Of a DNA stretch of 40,750 nucleotides, positions 1 through 9,373 are shown piece after piece; position 1 is the first letter of the stretch; the number at the start of each line of letters is the position of its first letter. The DNA is from A37T11 sp964546645 (GTDB lineage Bacteria > Bacteroidota > Bacteroidia > Sphingobacteriales > Sphingobacteriaceae), in assembly GCA_964546645.1 (NCBI GenBank), contig CAZJKM010000015.1, positions 1 through 40,750 of the forward strand. Direction: 5' to 3'. A program made the position numbers and the translations under genes. Below the pieces are notes generated by a model. It was not told the DNA's origin. It made no database searches and saw only the letters and a list, made by a program, of their open reading frames with translations.

Positions 1-675
1 ACCAATGGTGCTGTCTGTTTCGACGAGGAGGTAGTCCGGACTGAAATAGTAAAAGCCCCTGTTTTTAAGTTCGTTGTCAATACGCTCCCGTTCGGAAATG
101 ATATGATCCAGGTTGAAAGGCCGGCCCGGAGTGAGCAACGATCCTTCTGTCAGTGCCCGGATCGCTTTTCCCGCTTCCGAGTCTCCGGTATCATATTGTA
201 TATGCTTGATGCGATAGGGAATATGAGGAGCAGCCGTATAGTGAATGGATGCCTGCCGGTTTTTGATGGTGGTATCAGAGCTGACAGCGGCGCTGAAGAA
301 ACCCAGGTTTTCCAGCCGGTTCCGCAACAGGTTTTCATTATATTCCCGGTTTACGTCACTGAGAAAAACCGGCGGGCGGCCCACTGTCCGCTGTATCCAG
401 CGTTTGATCCCGGTAGCACTGTCTCCCGCCCAGTTATAAATGGCCAGCTGAGGGCGCATGCCCAGGAAAGATCCGGTGGGTTGGGGGCTCAGTAATTCTT
501 CCAGCCGTTCTTCCAGCGGCTCTATATATTGTTCGGGGATGGTATCGGTCTCAATATGCACATCTCCTTTTACATACAGCACTTCACCCGGCGGCAGATG
601 CTTTAAACCGCTGCATCCCGCCAGTGTAGCCAGCGTCACTAAAAATAGTACGGGTATATGGCGCGTCTTATTCAT
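1..675 (-). CDS. tamL: TamL: lipoprotein-type TamA/BamA-family outer-membrane assembly protein (C-terminus outside window)
   Basis: This is the N-terminal 225 residues of an Omp85-superfamily protein; the rest, including the membrane barrel, lies left of the window. The first residues form a signal peptide ending in the lipobox LAGC with Cys21, so the protein is predicted to be lipidated. The region that follows has POTRA-like character (for example ENLLRNRLENLGFFSAAV, and GRPFNLDHIISERERID). Known family: TamL is the lipidated TamA variant of Bacteroidota and acts with TamB in outer-membrane biogenesis. The ATG at 675-673 overlaps the end of tamB by 8 bases (GATGAATAA), indicating translational coupling and a tamB-tamL operon. 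Family call is firm; the exact name rests on the lipobox and the tamB neighbour. Confidence 0.85.
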   Translation of the reverse strand, partial: MNKTRHIPVLFLVTLATLAGCSGLKHLPPGEVLYVKGDVHIETDTIPEQYIEPLEERLEELLSPQPTGSFLGMRPQLAIYNWAGDSATGIKRWIQRTVGRPPVFLSDVNREYNENLLRNRLENLGFFSAAVSSDTTIKNRQASIHYTAAPHIPYRIKHIQYDTGDSEAGKAIRALTEGSLLTPGRPFNLDHIISERERIDNELKNRGFYYFSPDYLLVETDSTIG

Positions 676-3600
676 CCTGATTTTCTCTCCTTTCACGGCG
701 GCCATCGCCGTTCCTGTCCGTTTCATCGTCATCACGCAGTCTTGTGCGCCGTTGGCGCTGTTGTTCCCGTTCCTGGCGTTGCTTTGCCGTCATGAACAGT
801 TCCTGAAAGCGGTCGTAATCCATATTGATAATAAAGCCCAGGCCGGTTTCCACAAATTGTCCCTGCAGCGTTACCTGATACTGGTTTTTCCGGTAAGCGC
901 GGAGCGTATAGCGCCCGTCACCTGACAGCATATAGTCCACCGAAATATCCCCTGCAATATTGGTCGTCTGCGCACCTGGCCGGGAGGGGCCTTCCAGCTC
1001 AAAATTGGAGCCAATGGTCACCTTCAGCCGGTCGTCCAGCAGCCTTTTTGACACGCCTACATTCAGGTCTGTCCGGTTCTGCATCTGTCCGGTGGTATAG
1101 TCCTCCGTGCTTTGCAGGTCAAAATTCAGTTCCACCCCGGCGATCAGGTCGCCGGCCAGCCGGTTCAGCTGGTTGCTGAGGAATGAACTCAGCTGTCCGC
1201 GTGCCAGCGATTCAAATCCGCCACCACCAGCGGAACTGGCAAACGGATTTTCAGCAATAAAATTGCCCAGTGCAATCAGTGCAAACACCTGTTTGTTCAG
1301 TTCGGACGGGTTTTCGCGCAGCTGGGTTAGTTTGGTGCTGACCGTGCTCGTCACATCCTGGGACACATTGGCATTATCCTCATCCAGTTCAATGTCAAAA
1401 TCCAGCTGTGGTTTCAGCATTTCGCCGGTAATAATCAGGTTTACGGTGAAAGGAATACGCTGTTTGTACAAATTGCGGGTGGCATCATCGAGCTGGTTGA
1501 TCACTAAGTCAATAGGTGCCGCATTGATCGGATACTCGGCGGTGATATCCAGCCTTGCGGCTGTCGGATCGCCGCTCCACGTAATCGTACTGCCTTTCCG
1601 GAAATTAAATCGTTTCTTGATGAACTGGAATGAAAAATTATAGTTTCCTTCTTCTACTTCGTATACGCCCGTCATGGTGACCTGACCGCTTGGGTCCAGG
1701 CCGGCGCTGAGCTGGGCATCCCCCCTGATAAACAGGGCATCACCGGTGCCGGGGTTGATGACGATGGTGAAAGCGGCATTGCGGTCTACCTCCAGGTTAA
1801 CCGACAGGTCCATACCGCCCAGCTGTGTTTGTTTCAGGGAGTCAACTTTGGCGAACACATCCCTGAACAGGGTATCGCTTTTATCGACGAACTGCACGAT
1901 CCCCTCGCGTTCCACCATGCCCGGATTGTCATCGGGTATGACAAAAGAAAGATTGGTTTTATCGTTTACCCGGATCCGCCCGTCCACTACCGGGTGGTTC
2001 ATGTCTCCCCGGATATTGAGGTTGGTGGTCAGGAACAGCTTGCCGTAATATAGGTCGTTGTCCTTCTGGGTAGAGTTGATCACCTGCATATTGTCTGTAG
2101 AAAACCGCAGGTTAAAAGCGAAATCGGTATAGGTCTTCGTCTGTATCGTGCCGTTTAAGGTTGCCTTATTGCCCGTCGCATCGGTCAGGGTGAAACGGTT
2201 AAACCGAAGTCCCTGGTTATCAAAAGCGATCTGTTGCTGATCCATGTTGAAGGTGGCGTTGAGCATGGCGACATTCATGCTGGCTTTGCTGAAGTTCAGC
2301 GCACCGTTGAGGTTCGGGTCATCTGTCGTTCCGGTGATTTTCAGTGTGCCTTCTATATTGCCGGACGTTTGACGAAGGTATCCGAGGCTGAAGGCTTCCA
2401 GGGTATTCATACTGAGCGGTTGAAGCGCCAGTGTAAAGTCAAAGGAGGCACTTCCTTTGGGTGGACTGATGAAATCACCCGTCAGCCTGACGTCATTGCC
2501 GTTGCCGGTGATGCTGATATCAGCAGCAAACGTATTGGCCCGCTCATTGTTAACGCGGATGCCAACGTTACCGATCGTCCGGTTGCCGAAGAAAAATTCC
2601 CGGATCGTCAGGTCGGAGACAAACACCGGATCCGCCTCCAGCCGGGACACCGTAGCGTCGCCATGGATGCCTCCGCCGATCTTCAGTGTTTCACTTTCAA
2701 TGATCCGCGTAAAGGTCTCGATGCGGAAATTGTTAAAGGATATCTGTAAGGGCGAATTATAGGCGGAATCCTGTGAGGTAAGCTGCAATTCCTGTCCATT
2801 GTTACGCAGCAGGAACTGGTTCACCAGTACGCCACGGCTGCCGAAAGCAATAGCGTTGCCTTCATTCACATCCCATTGGTCATAGTTCAGGATCAGTCCG
2901 TCGGGTAGCAGGCTGAATACGTAATTTCCCGTGTCGGCTTTGACGGTGGCGCCGATATGATACTGCTCTTTATCGTTTTTATCCCTGATCCACAATCCGG
3001 CCTGTACCAGGCTGTTTTTTACGGTTCCGCTCAGGAGGGTATTGGTTAACTCGATATTGGAAACAGCGATACGGTTGATTAGTGCCGCGTAGTACAACGT
3101 GCTGTCATACGTGTTAATGTCAAAGCTGACCTCATGGATGATGGTGCCGTCGTACACTAACCTGGGAGCCATCAGTTTGGCGTTAATGGACTTTTCAGCA
3201 CTCAGGAAATCGCCGTCGAGCGTTACGTTCTGCATTTCGGTCAGCTCCGGTACCAGTCGCTGTATGAGGCGTGAGCGGCGGAACTCCGCACTGAAATTAA
3301 ATTGCTGTGAACGGTATGCCGCTTTTTGGACCGTTGCTGTATCCGGTTCAGGGTTATAATAGGTGGTGATGACGTCTTGTATCGCCATTGGCAGCTTCGT
3401 GAGCTGGTAATTACCTGTCATATGCGCCCGCAGGAATTCCGATTGGAAAACAAGCCGGTTAATACTGTCTTTTGACTCGGCCCGCAGGCTGACCGTATCC
3501 AATGAAAAACGTTCATCGTTATAGGCGATGGCGGAGTTTACAATATTGATCGTGCCGTTCAGGTGGTCCGGATCGGCTGTGGGCAGGTCAGCCTCCAGCC

Positions 3601-5836
3601 TGCCGTGATAACGGATATCGTCGGTGGTCAGTTTCAGGTTCTTGAAATGGATCGTGTCGGCCATCAGGCTGAGATTGAGCCGTGGATATGGCCCCTGCAT
3701 ATTGACCAGCGCTTTCAGGTCGAATTTGATATTCGGGTCATCACTGTGGATGGCTGCCTGGATAGCGCCGTCGTTGGCTGTTGCTTCCAGATCAATGTCG
3801 GTGTAGGTGTAACCCATCGCCTCTGCACTGATCAGGCGGGCTTCCACGGTAGCCTGCGCTTTTGCCGGATCAAGACCACGGCCTTTTATATGGCCGGCAA
3901 ACGAGATCTTGCCCAGCACCGAATCCATTTTCATCAGCTGGCCTACATCCACATCCGCTATACTGATCTGTGCATCATAAACCGTATCCTTGCCGGCTGT
4001 ATACGTCGCGTCCACATCCGCAACGCCAATGGAGGATTTGAGGTGCATGGCGGTTTTGAAGCTGTTCATGCCTCCGTTAAATGTGCCGTGCAGGTGGATG
4101 TTTTCCGGCAGTTCCAGGCTGTCAGGCAGCATATTTTTCGCGATAAGCCGTTCCAGGTCGCGGCGGCCGGTTGTAAGTTCCTTCAGGTTGAGTTCAGCGT
4201 GGAGCTGCTCGGTGTCCGGCAGCCCGCGGATGTGGGCGGTAGCCTCTATCCGGGTCTGGTCCAGGGTGCTGAAGGTCAATCCGGGTATGTACAGGTTATC
4301 CACCCGGCCGGAAATCCTGGTATCCACGTGAAACGTATGCTGAAGCAAGGGTTTCATTACTTCCATCGTATCCAGGTCGGGCATCAGCAGGACAACGTCC
4401 TGCATACCCAGATGGCTTTTTTTAATACGGGCTTCCAGCGTCATTTCGCCGGGGTGGGTACTGATGCGTTCCAGTGAGGGATAAGAAACGCGGATATGGT
4501 CCCGTATAAGCGTGTGCGGTGTTTCCGCATACAGGTTGGCCAGGGTGGCACCGTGATCCGTATAGACGAAGTCTGTTTCCAGCCGTTTCAGGGCAAATCC
4601 GCTATGGTCCTGTCCGTTCAGTTTCTCCAGACTGCCGCTGATGGAATCCGCGGAATAATAAAGGTTTTCCAGCTGCGCATCCACATGGGTAAAGTTGAGA
4701 CGGCCGTAATCCAATCCCTTTGCCACCCGCGGCTGGTTGGCGTCTTCGAATATAAAGCCGGTTTCTCTGATCCGGATCGAGCCGGCTTTTACCCGCCAAT
4801 TCATCGGCTCGGAAGTACTGGTATCGGCAGCAGGGGGAAGTGCAGGCGTCTGTGCGGTCTTGCCGAACAGGATTCGGGAGTCAGAACCCTCCAATTCCAG
4901 TCGCTTAATATCGACAAACTCACCGTTCAGGTCCAGCTTGTTCAGCTCGGCAAACAGCTTCTTAAAGCTGAACCGCGTAGTCATGGCCGCCGTTTCGTCG
5001 ATATAAGCAAATACGATGTCTTCGAGGTCGAACCGCTCAAAGCTCAGGTCCGGCAGGCCGTCACTTTCACCGACAGCCGCTTCCGCCCCGAAATGTTCGG
5101 CAGAAGGTGCTGCTGCCAGGGTAGGGACGGCCCATTGTTTTACTTCGGCACGTACGCCGCTGATGTTGATACGGGGTACGTCAAAGCGCATGTTTTCCAG
5201 ATCAAATGTACGGATACGGGTATCCAGATGACCTAAATTGAGTACAGCGCCGGTACCGATCACCTCGTCCGTATATACGAGCCGTATCCGGTCAAGGTTA
5301 ATTTTATCAATAGAAAACGCCATGGCTGCCGCAGCGGTGTCGGCCGGGTCAGAAGCTTTATCCTCGCTGACAAAAGCGCGGATAATATAATCGAAATTAA
5401 AGGCACTGTCCGGGAGCGTACGGTTGATCTTCGCCGTGATGCCCTGCAGGTCAATTTCGCTGATCTCCACCCGGTTCCGCAGCAGCTTCAGCATGCTGAT
5501 ATCTACCTTCAGTTTGTCGCCGGCCAGCAGCGTATCCCTTTGCTGGTCTTCAAAATAAACGCCTTCCAGCACCAGCATTTTGGGAAGGTCAAGCGTTACC
5601 CGTGCGATGCGTACCGGGGTATTGATCTTATTTTCCAGGTAACTGGTTACCTTCTGTACAACGAAGTTCTGTATGGCAGGGATACGGATCAGGATAAAGA
5701 TCAGTAATATCAGTCCGATAACGCTGCCAATTAGCCATAGAATAATCTTTAATGCAATGCTGCCTGCTTTTTTCAAGGTGATAGACCGTTTAGTATGAAG
5801 ACCACGTCGTTGCTTAAATAACTTAAAAGGGTACAC
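668..5836 (-). CDS. tamB: Translocation/assembly module protein TamB (DUF490), 1722 aa
   Basis: Very large AsmA/TamB-type protein. One membrane anchor lies at about residues 27-50, followed by AsmA-like sequence (VTSYLENKINTPVRIARVTL), a long stretch of repetitive beta-rich sequence expected to form a periplasmic lipid-carrying groove, and the C-terminal TamB domain at about residues 1250-1670. The last 40 residues are charged and Arg/Glu-rich. Known role: TamB-family proteins span the periplasm and help move phospholipid to, or assemble, the outer membrane. The start is a GTG at 5836-5834, just after an in-frame stop at 5851-5849; no in-frame ATG lies near it. At 1,722 residues it is longer than enterobacterial TamB, as is usual in Bacteroidota. 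It is co-transcribed with the overlapping tamL. Confidence 0.92.
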   Translation of the reverse strand: MYPFKLFKQRRGLHTKRSITLKKAGSIALKIILWLIGSVIGLILLIFILIRIPAIQNFVVQKVTSYLENKINTPVRIARVTLDLPKMLVLEGVYFEDQQRDTLLAGDKLKVDISMLKLLRNRVEISEIDLQGITAKINRTLPDSAFNFDYIIRAFVSEDKASDPADTAAAAMAFSIDKINLDRIRLVYTDEVIGTGAVLNLGHLDTRIRTFDLENMRFDVPRINISGVRAEVKQWAVPTLAAAPSAEHFGAEAAVGESDGLPDLSFERFDLEDIVFAYIDETAAMTTRFSFKKLFAELNKLDLNGEFVDIKRLELEGSDSRILFGKTAQTPALPPAADTSTSEPMNWRVKAGSIRIRETGFIFEDANQPRVAKGLDYGRLNFTHVDAQLENLYYSADSISGSLEKLNGQDHSGFALKRLETDFVYTDHGATLANLYAETPHTLIRDHIRVSYPSLERISTHPGEMTLEARIKKSHLGMQDVVLLMPDLDTMEVMKPLLQHTFHVDTRISGRVDNLYIPGLTFSTLDQTRIEATAHIRGLPDTEQLHAELNLKELTTGRRDLERLIAKNMLPDSLELPENIHLHGTFNGGMNSFKTAMHLKSSIGVADVDATYTAGKDTVYDAQISIADVDVGQLMKMDSVLGKISFAGHIKGRGLDPAKAQATVEARLISAEAMGYTYTDIDLEATANDGAIQAAIHSDDPNIKFDLKALVNMQGPYPRLNLSLMADTIHFKNLKLTTDDIRYHGRLEADLPTADPDHLNGTINIVNSAIAYNDERFSLDTVSLRAESKDSINRLVFQSEFLRAHMTGNYQLTKLPMAIQDVITTYYNPEPDTATVQKAAYRSQQFNFSAEFRRSRLIQRLVPELTEMQNVTLDGDFLSAEKSINAKLMAPRLVYDGTIIHEVSFDINTYDSTLYYAALINRIAVSNIELTNTLLSGTVKNSLVQAGLWIRDKNDKEQYHIGATVKADTGNYVFSLLPDGLILNYDQWDVNEGNAIAFGSRGVLVNQFLLRNNGQELQLTSQDSAYNSPLQISFNNFRIETFTRIIESETLKIGGGIHGDATVSRLEADPVFVSDLTIREFFFGNRTIGNVGIRVNNERANTFAADISITGNGNDVRLTGDFISPPKGSASFDFTLALQPLSMNTLEAFSLGYLRQTSGNIEGTLKITGTTDDPNLNGALNFSKASMNVAMLNATFNMDQQQIAFDNQGLRFNRFTLTDATGNKATLNGTIQTKTYTDFAFNLRFSTDNMQVINSTQKDNDLYYGKLFLTTNLNIRGDMNHPVVDGRIRVNDKTNLSFVIPDDNPGMVEREGIVQFVDKSDTLFRDVFAKVDSLKQTQLGGMDLSVNLEVDRNAAFTIVINPGTGDALFIRGDAQLSAGLDPSGQVTMTGVYEVEEGNYNFSFQFIKKRFNFRKGSTITWSGDPTAARLDITAEYPINAAPIDLVINQLDDATRNLYKQRIPFTVNLIITGEMLKPQLDFDIELDEDNANVSQDVTSTVSTKLTQLRENPSELNKQVFALIALGNFIAENPFASSAGGGGFESLARGQLSSFLSNQLNRLAGDLIAGVELNFDLQSTEDYTTGQMQNRTDLNVGVSKRLLDDRLKVTIGSNFELEGPSRPGAQTTNIAGDISVDYMLSGDGRYTLRAYRKNQYQVTLQGQFVETGLGFIINMDYDRFQELFMTAKQRQEREQQRQRRTRLRDDDETDRNGDGRRERRENQDE

Positions 5837-6238
5837 AAATGTTTTGTTTTACCGCATTCCTGCTGCCTTAGCGGAATCCGCTATGCCGTTCCCAAAAATC
5901 ATGCGAAAAACCCGATAATTTACGATGGAGACGAAAATCAGGAACATTTTTTTCCGGTTACTAAAAAAATATAAAATTTGTCTAAACGAGTAAATTCGTG
6001 TCTTATTTAAATAAAAAATGATTTTTTTTTGACTTTTTGCAACAAAATATTTCCCGGATCGGAACTTTCTTTATAGCTTTAGTCCCTGATTTTTGTTTTA
6101 AAATAAACCAAAACAATATTAAACAAATAACCGGAATTATATGCAAAAAGCGGTTTTGTATTTGGTTTATATGCGTTGGAGAGAGCGTATGATGACGAAA
6201 CGGAATGATGAAAAATAACTAAAACAATACATATTAAC
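5837..6238. promoter_or_regulatory. 402-base divergent intergenic region between tamB and acs
   Basis: AT-rich non-coding stretch with A/T runs around 5960-6060, lying between divergently read tamB and acs, so it must hold promoters for both. I looked for the Bacteroidota -7 box TAnnTTTG on both strands and found no exact match; near misses are ATAAAATTTG near 5970 and TATAGCTTTAG near 6073. The bases just before acs (AAAACAATACATATTAAC) contain no Shine-Dalgarno sequence, as is common in this phylum. I see no gene, RNA or repeat in it. Confidence 0.4.
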
Positions 6239-8146
6239 ATGGAATTACAGGTAAAATCGTTTGAGGCGTATCAGGAAGCGTACCGGAAAAGTGTGGAAAC
6301 CCCGGAGGCATTCTGGGCGGGGATTGCTGAGAACTTTTTCTGGCGTCGGAAATGGAACAATGTCCTTAAATGGAATTTTAAAGAGCCGGATATCAGATGG
6401 TTTGAAGGGGCAAAGTTAAATATTACAGAGAACTGCCTGGACCGGCATATCTACAATATGGGAGATAAGCCGGCCATAATATGGGAGCCGAACGACCCTA
6501 ATGAGGCTTACCGGGTATTGAGTTATAAGCAATTACTGGATAAAGTTGAGCAGTTTGCCAATGTATTGAAAAACAATGGTATCCGAAAAGGAGACCGTGT
6601 TTGTATTTACCTGCCGATGGTGCCTGAGCTGGCTATTTCAGTACTCTCCTGCGCACGGATAGGGGCCATCCATTCCGTCGTGTTCGGAGGATTTTCAGCC
6701 CAGTCTATTGCAGACCGGATCAATGATGCTGAATGCAAGCTGGTCATTACGGCGGACGGCAGTTTCCGGGGTACCAAAACGATCGACCTGAAAACGATTG
6801 TGGATGACGCATTGGTGCAGTGCAGGTCGGTGGAACGTGTGATCGTATTGACCCGCACCCGTACCGCTGTTTCCATGATCAAGGGACGTGATGTCTGGTG
6901 GGAAGATGAGATCAAGAAAGTGGAAACACAGGGCAATCCGGCCTGTCCGGCGGAGGAAATGGATGCGGAAGATACCTTATTTATCCTGTATACATCCGGC
7001 TCGACGGGTAAACCGAAAGGTGTCGTCCATACAACAGCCGGTTATATGGTTTATACGGGATATACGTTCAGCAATGTATTCCAGTACCAGCCCGGTGAGG
7101 TGTTTTTCTGTACGGCAGATATCGGATGGATTACCGGCCACTCTTATATCGTGTACGGTCCGCTCTCACAGGGTGCTACTTCACTGATGTTTGAAGGTAT
7201 CCCGACCTGGCCGGATGCAGGCCGTTTCTGGGAGATTGTGGAGAAACATAAAGTGGATATTCTGTATACGGCTCCTACGGCCATCCGTTCATTGATGGGT
7301 GCCGGCGAAGAGTTTGTAGAGGGCAAAGACCTGAGCAGTATCAAGAAACTGGGCTCGGTGGGTGAACCTATTAACGAAGAGGCCTGGCATTGGTATGACG
7401 AAAAGATCGGCAAAGGAAAAGCACCGATTACAGATACCTGGTGGCAGACAGAAAACGGGGGGATCATGATCGCACCGATCGCCGGCGTAACGCCGACCAA
7501 ACCGGGATATGCCATGCTGCCATTGCCCGGTGTGCAGCCGATCCTGGTGGATGAGAATGGTAACGAAATAGAAGGAAACGGGGTAAGCGGCAACCTGTGT
7601 ATTAAATTCCCATGGCCGGGTATGCTGCGGACTACCTGGGGAGACCATGAGCGTTGCCGGCAAACCTATTTCTCGGCTTACGAGAATATGTATTTTACGG
7701 GAGACGGATGTCTGCGCGATGAAGAAGGCTACTATCGGATTACCGGACGGGTGGATGACGTACTCAATGTGTCCGGTCACCGGATCGGTACGGCAGAAGT
7801 AGAGAACGCCATCAATATGCACAGCGATGTGGTGGAATCTGCTGTAGTGGGTTATCCGCATCCGGTAAAAGGACAGGGAATTTATGCGTATGTGGTAACA
7901 AGTGGCCACCACGTGGATGCAGACCTGACCCGGCAGGATATCAATAAAACCGTTGCCCGTATTATCGGTGCAATTGCCAAACCGGAAAAAATCCAGTTTG
8001 TAAGTGGCTTGCCCAAAACAAGGTCCGGTAAGATTATGCGTCGCATACTGCGTAAAATCGCGGAAGGGGAGACCTCCAACCTGGGTGATACAACCACCCT
8101 GCTGGACCCGGAAGTGGTAGAAGAGATCAAGGCGGGGGTGTTGTAA
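6239..8146 (+). CDS. acs: Acetyl-CoA synthetase (AMP-forming), 635 aa
   Basis: Converts acetate, ATP and CoA to acetyl-CoA, AMP and pyrophosphate in the cytoplasm. All core motifs of the ANL adenylating superfamily are present: the ATP loop YTSGSTGKPKG at about residues 251-261, DTWWQTE at 399-405 in the acetate/ATP pocket, YFTGDG with Asp489 for ribose binding, the hinge region YYRITGRVDDVLNVSGHR, and the C-terminal SGKIMRR with Lys598, the catalytic lysine that protein acetyltransferases modify in this family. The DTWWQTE tryptophan is typical of acetyl-CoA rather than longer-chain synthetases. Length is normal. It appears to be transcribed alone or with the small csbD-like gene 102 bases downstream. 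Confidence 0.97.
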   Translation: MELQVKSFEAYQEAYRKSVETPEAFWAGIAENFFWRRKWNNVLKWNFKEPDIRWFEGAKLNITENCLDRHIYNMGDKPAIIWEPNDPNEAYRVLSYKQLLDKVEQFANVLKNNGIRKGDRVCIYLPMVPELAISVLSCARIGAIHSVVFGGFSAQSIADRINDAECKLVITADGSFRGTKTIDLKTIVDDALVQCRSVERVIVLTRTRTAVSMIKGRDVWWEDEIKKVETQGNPACPAEEMDAEDTLFILYTSGSTGKPKGVVHTTAGYMVYTGYTFSNVFQYQPGEVFFCTADIGWITGHSYIVYGPLSQGATSLMFEGIPTWPDAGRFWEIVEKHKVDILYTAPTAIRSLMGAGEEFVEGKDLSSIKKLGSVGEPINEEAWHWYDEKIGKGKAPITDTWWQTENGGIMIAPIAGVTPTKPGYAMLPLPGVQPILVDENGNEIEGNGVSGNLCIKFPWPGMLRTTWGDHERCRQTYFSAYENMYFTGDGCLRDEEGYYRITGRVDDVLNVSGHRIGTAEVENAINMHSDVVESAVVGYPHPVKGQGIYAYVVTSGHHVDADLTRQDINKTVARIIGAIAKPEKIQFVSGLPKTRSGKIMRRILRKIAEGETSNLGDTTTLLDPEVVEEIKAGVL

Positions 8147-8151
8147 ACTGT

Positions 8152-8176
8152 AAGCTATTGGCTTTAAGCTGTTGGC
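8152..8176. repeat. Short direct repeat after acs (AAGCTATTGGC / AAGCTGTTGGC)
   Basis: Two 11-base near-identical copies, differing at one base and separated by three T residues, directly follow the acs stop codon. No terminator-like hairpin is visible here. It may be a remnant of a small dispersed intergenic repeat, but only this one occurrence was noticed in the window. Confidence 0.3.
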
Positions 8177-8248
8177 CCGTTTTACCAAACCTTTTTGCTA
8201 CGGATGTGTTTATCTAAATACATAACTGAAATTAAAATTAGATAAATC

Positions 8249-8434
8249 ATGAGCAATTTGAAGTTAAAGGGAATGTGGAACGAGCTAAAGGGAAAAGCGA
8301 AACAGACATATGCTGACCTGACCGATGACGACCTTCTGTACGAAGAGGGAAAGGAAGATGAGTTGGTGGGGCGTTTGCAGAAGAAGACCGGTAAAACAAG
8401 GGATGAAGTGGTAGACTGGCTGAATAGTTTGTAG
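8249..8434 (+). CDS. CsbD-like stress-response protein, 61 aa
   Basis: Small, hydrophilic, highly charged protein that fits the CsbD (UPF0337) family: it opens with NLKLKGMWNELKGKAKQTYADLTDDDL and ends with GKTRDEVVDWLNSL, the usual two-helix layout at the usual 60-70 residues. Members are induced in general stress or osmotic stress in other bacteria; the molecular function is unknown. The start ATG follows an AT-rich leader (TTAGATAAATC). It is followed at once by a strong intrinsic terminator, so it ends its transcription unit. Confidence 0.88.
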   Translation: MSNLKLKGMWNELKGKAKQTYADLTDDDLLYEEGKEDELVGRLQKKTGKTRDEVVDWLNSL

Positions 8435-8453
8435 CTGTCGCAGCTTCTTTAGA

Positions 8454-8490
8454 AAAGAGGGACTTTCATGACGATGGTCCCTCTTTTTTT
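8454..8490 (+). terminator. Intrinsic terminator after the csbD-like gene
   Basis: A perfect 10-bp stem (AAAGAGGGAC at 8454-8463 pairing with GTCCCTCTTT at 8477-8486) encloses a 13-base loop and runs into a tract of T residues ending at 8490. This is a textbook Rho-independent terminator and separates the acs/csbD region from the polysaccharide locus. Confidence 0.9.
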
Positions 8491-8599
8491 GTATGCAACC
8501 GGGTTGTAATCGAAAAACACAGAGTTTTAAAACACGAGGCAACTAAACAGGGTATCCGTGCGTATCAGGTATAAATACTTACGGTAAATTTCCTATTGG

Positions 8600-9337
8600 A
8601 TGAACACGAATTCATTAGCCCTGCGGCAGGAGCCCGATTCATTGTATGCTGCACCCAGCGTAAATAGTCCCGAAAAGGATGCCCTGCATTTCACAGTTTC
8701 CGTTAATCATTCGCCCCTGCTTAAATGGCAAAATTCTCTTTTGAAACGTGTGTTTGATGTGGTGGTATCCGTCATAGTGATGCTGACCCTGCTGTCCTGG
8801 TTGCTGCCCCTCCTGGCGCTGGCAATCAAAATGGATTCCCGTGGCCCTGTTTTTTTCATCCAGAACCGGAATAAGAAGAACGGTAATCTTTTCCGATGCA
8901 TTAAGCTGCGCACCATGACGGATGAAAAAAGCCAGCGTATTACGGCGGTGGGCAGGTTGCTGAGGTGGAGCCATCTCGACGAATTGCCGCAGTTTGTCAA
9001 TGTATTGGCAGGCGATATGTCGGTCATCGGACCGAGACCGCACATGGTGGCAGAAAATGTACAATATGCCGCCATGATCAGTTGTTACTCCTATAGGCAT
9101 ACCGTGAAACCCGGTATTACGGGCCTGGCCCAGTCGCTCGGCTATCATGGGCCCGCCATCGATCTGCAGCATATCAAGACAAAAACCGCATACGATATCC
9201 ATTACATCAATAATTGGTCATTCAGTCTGGATGTGAAAATCCTGATGCGGACCGTTGCCGGAACGCGTCCCCGCAGCGCAATCGGAGGGCACCGGCAGGC
9301 GTGGCAAAATGGTGATGATGTATCATCTATTGTGTAG
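8600..9337 (+). CDS. Initiating sugar-phosphate transferase (WcaJ/PglC superfamily), 245 aa
   Basis: Polyprenyl-phosphate hexose-1-phosphate transferase that loads the first sugar onto undecaprenyl phosphate at the inner membrane. After a 40-residue N-terminal extension of unclear role, one hydrophobic segment (about 52-75) leads into the catalytic domain: KMDSRGPVFFIQNR, FRCIKLRTM, the signature HLDELPQFVNVLAGDMS (126-141) and IGPRP (143-147), then KPGITGLAQ. It lacks the multi-span N-terminal region of full WcaJ and is therefore of the short type. The stretch between KLRTM and the DELPQ motif is shorter than in many relatives. As the first gene of the locus it very likely starts repeat-unit synthesis. 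The sugar it transfers cannot be read from sequence. Confidence 0.88.
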   Translation: MNTNSLALRQEPDSLYAAPSVNSPEKDALHFTVSVNHSPLLKWQNSLLKRVFDVVVSVIVMLTLLSWLLPLLALAIKMDSRGPVFFIQNRNKKNGNLFRCIKLRTMTDEKSQRITAVGRLLRWSHLDELPQFVNVLAGDMSVIGPRPHMVAENVQYAAMISCYSYRHTVKPGITGLAQSLGYHGPAIDLQHIKTKTAYDIHYINNWSFSLDVKILMRTVAGTRPRSAIGGHRQAWQNGDDVSSIV

Positions 9338-9373
9338 TGGACTGGACGCTAAGTAACAAAATGGCTTGCCTCC

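Noticed and set aside
3563..4477. Long open frame antisense to tamB (304 codons)
   Set aside because: It lies wholly inside tamB, whose family assignment is clear, and its translation shows no recognisable motif.
7289..8188. Long open frame antisense to acs (299 codons)
   Set aside because: Shadow of acs codon pattern; the forward gene has every catalytic motif.
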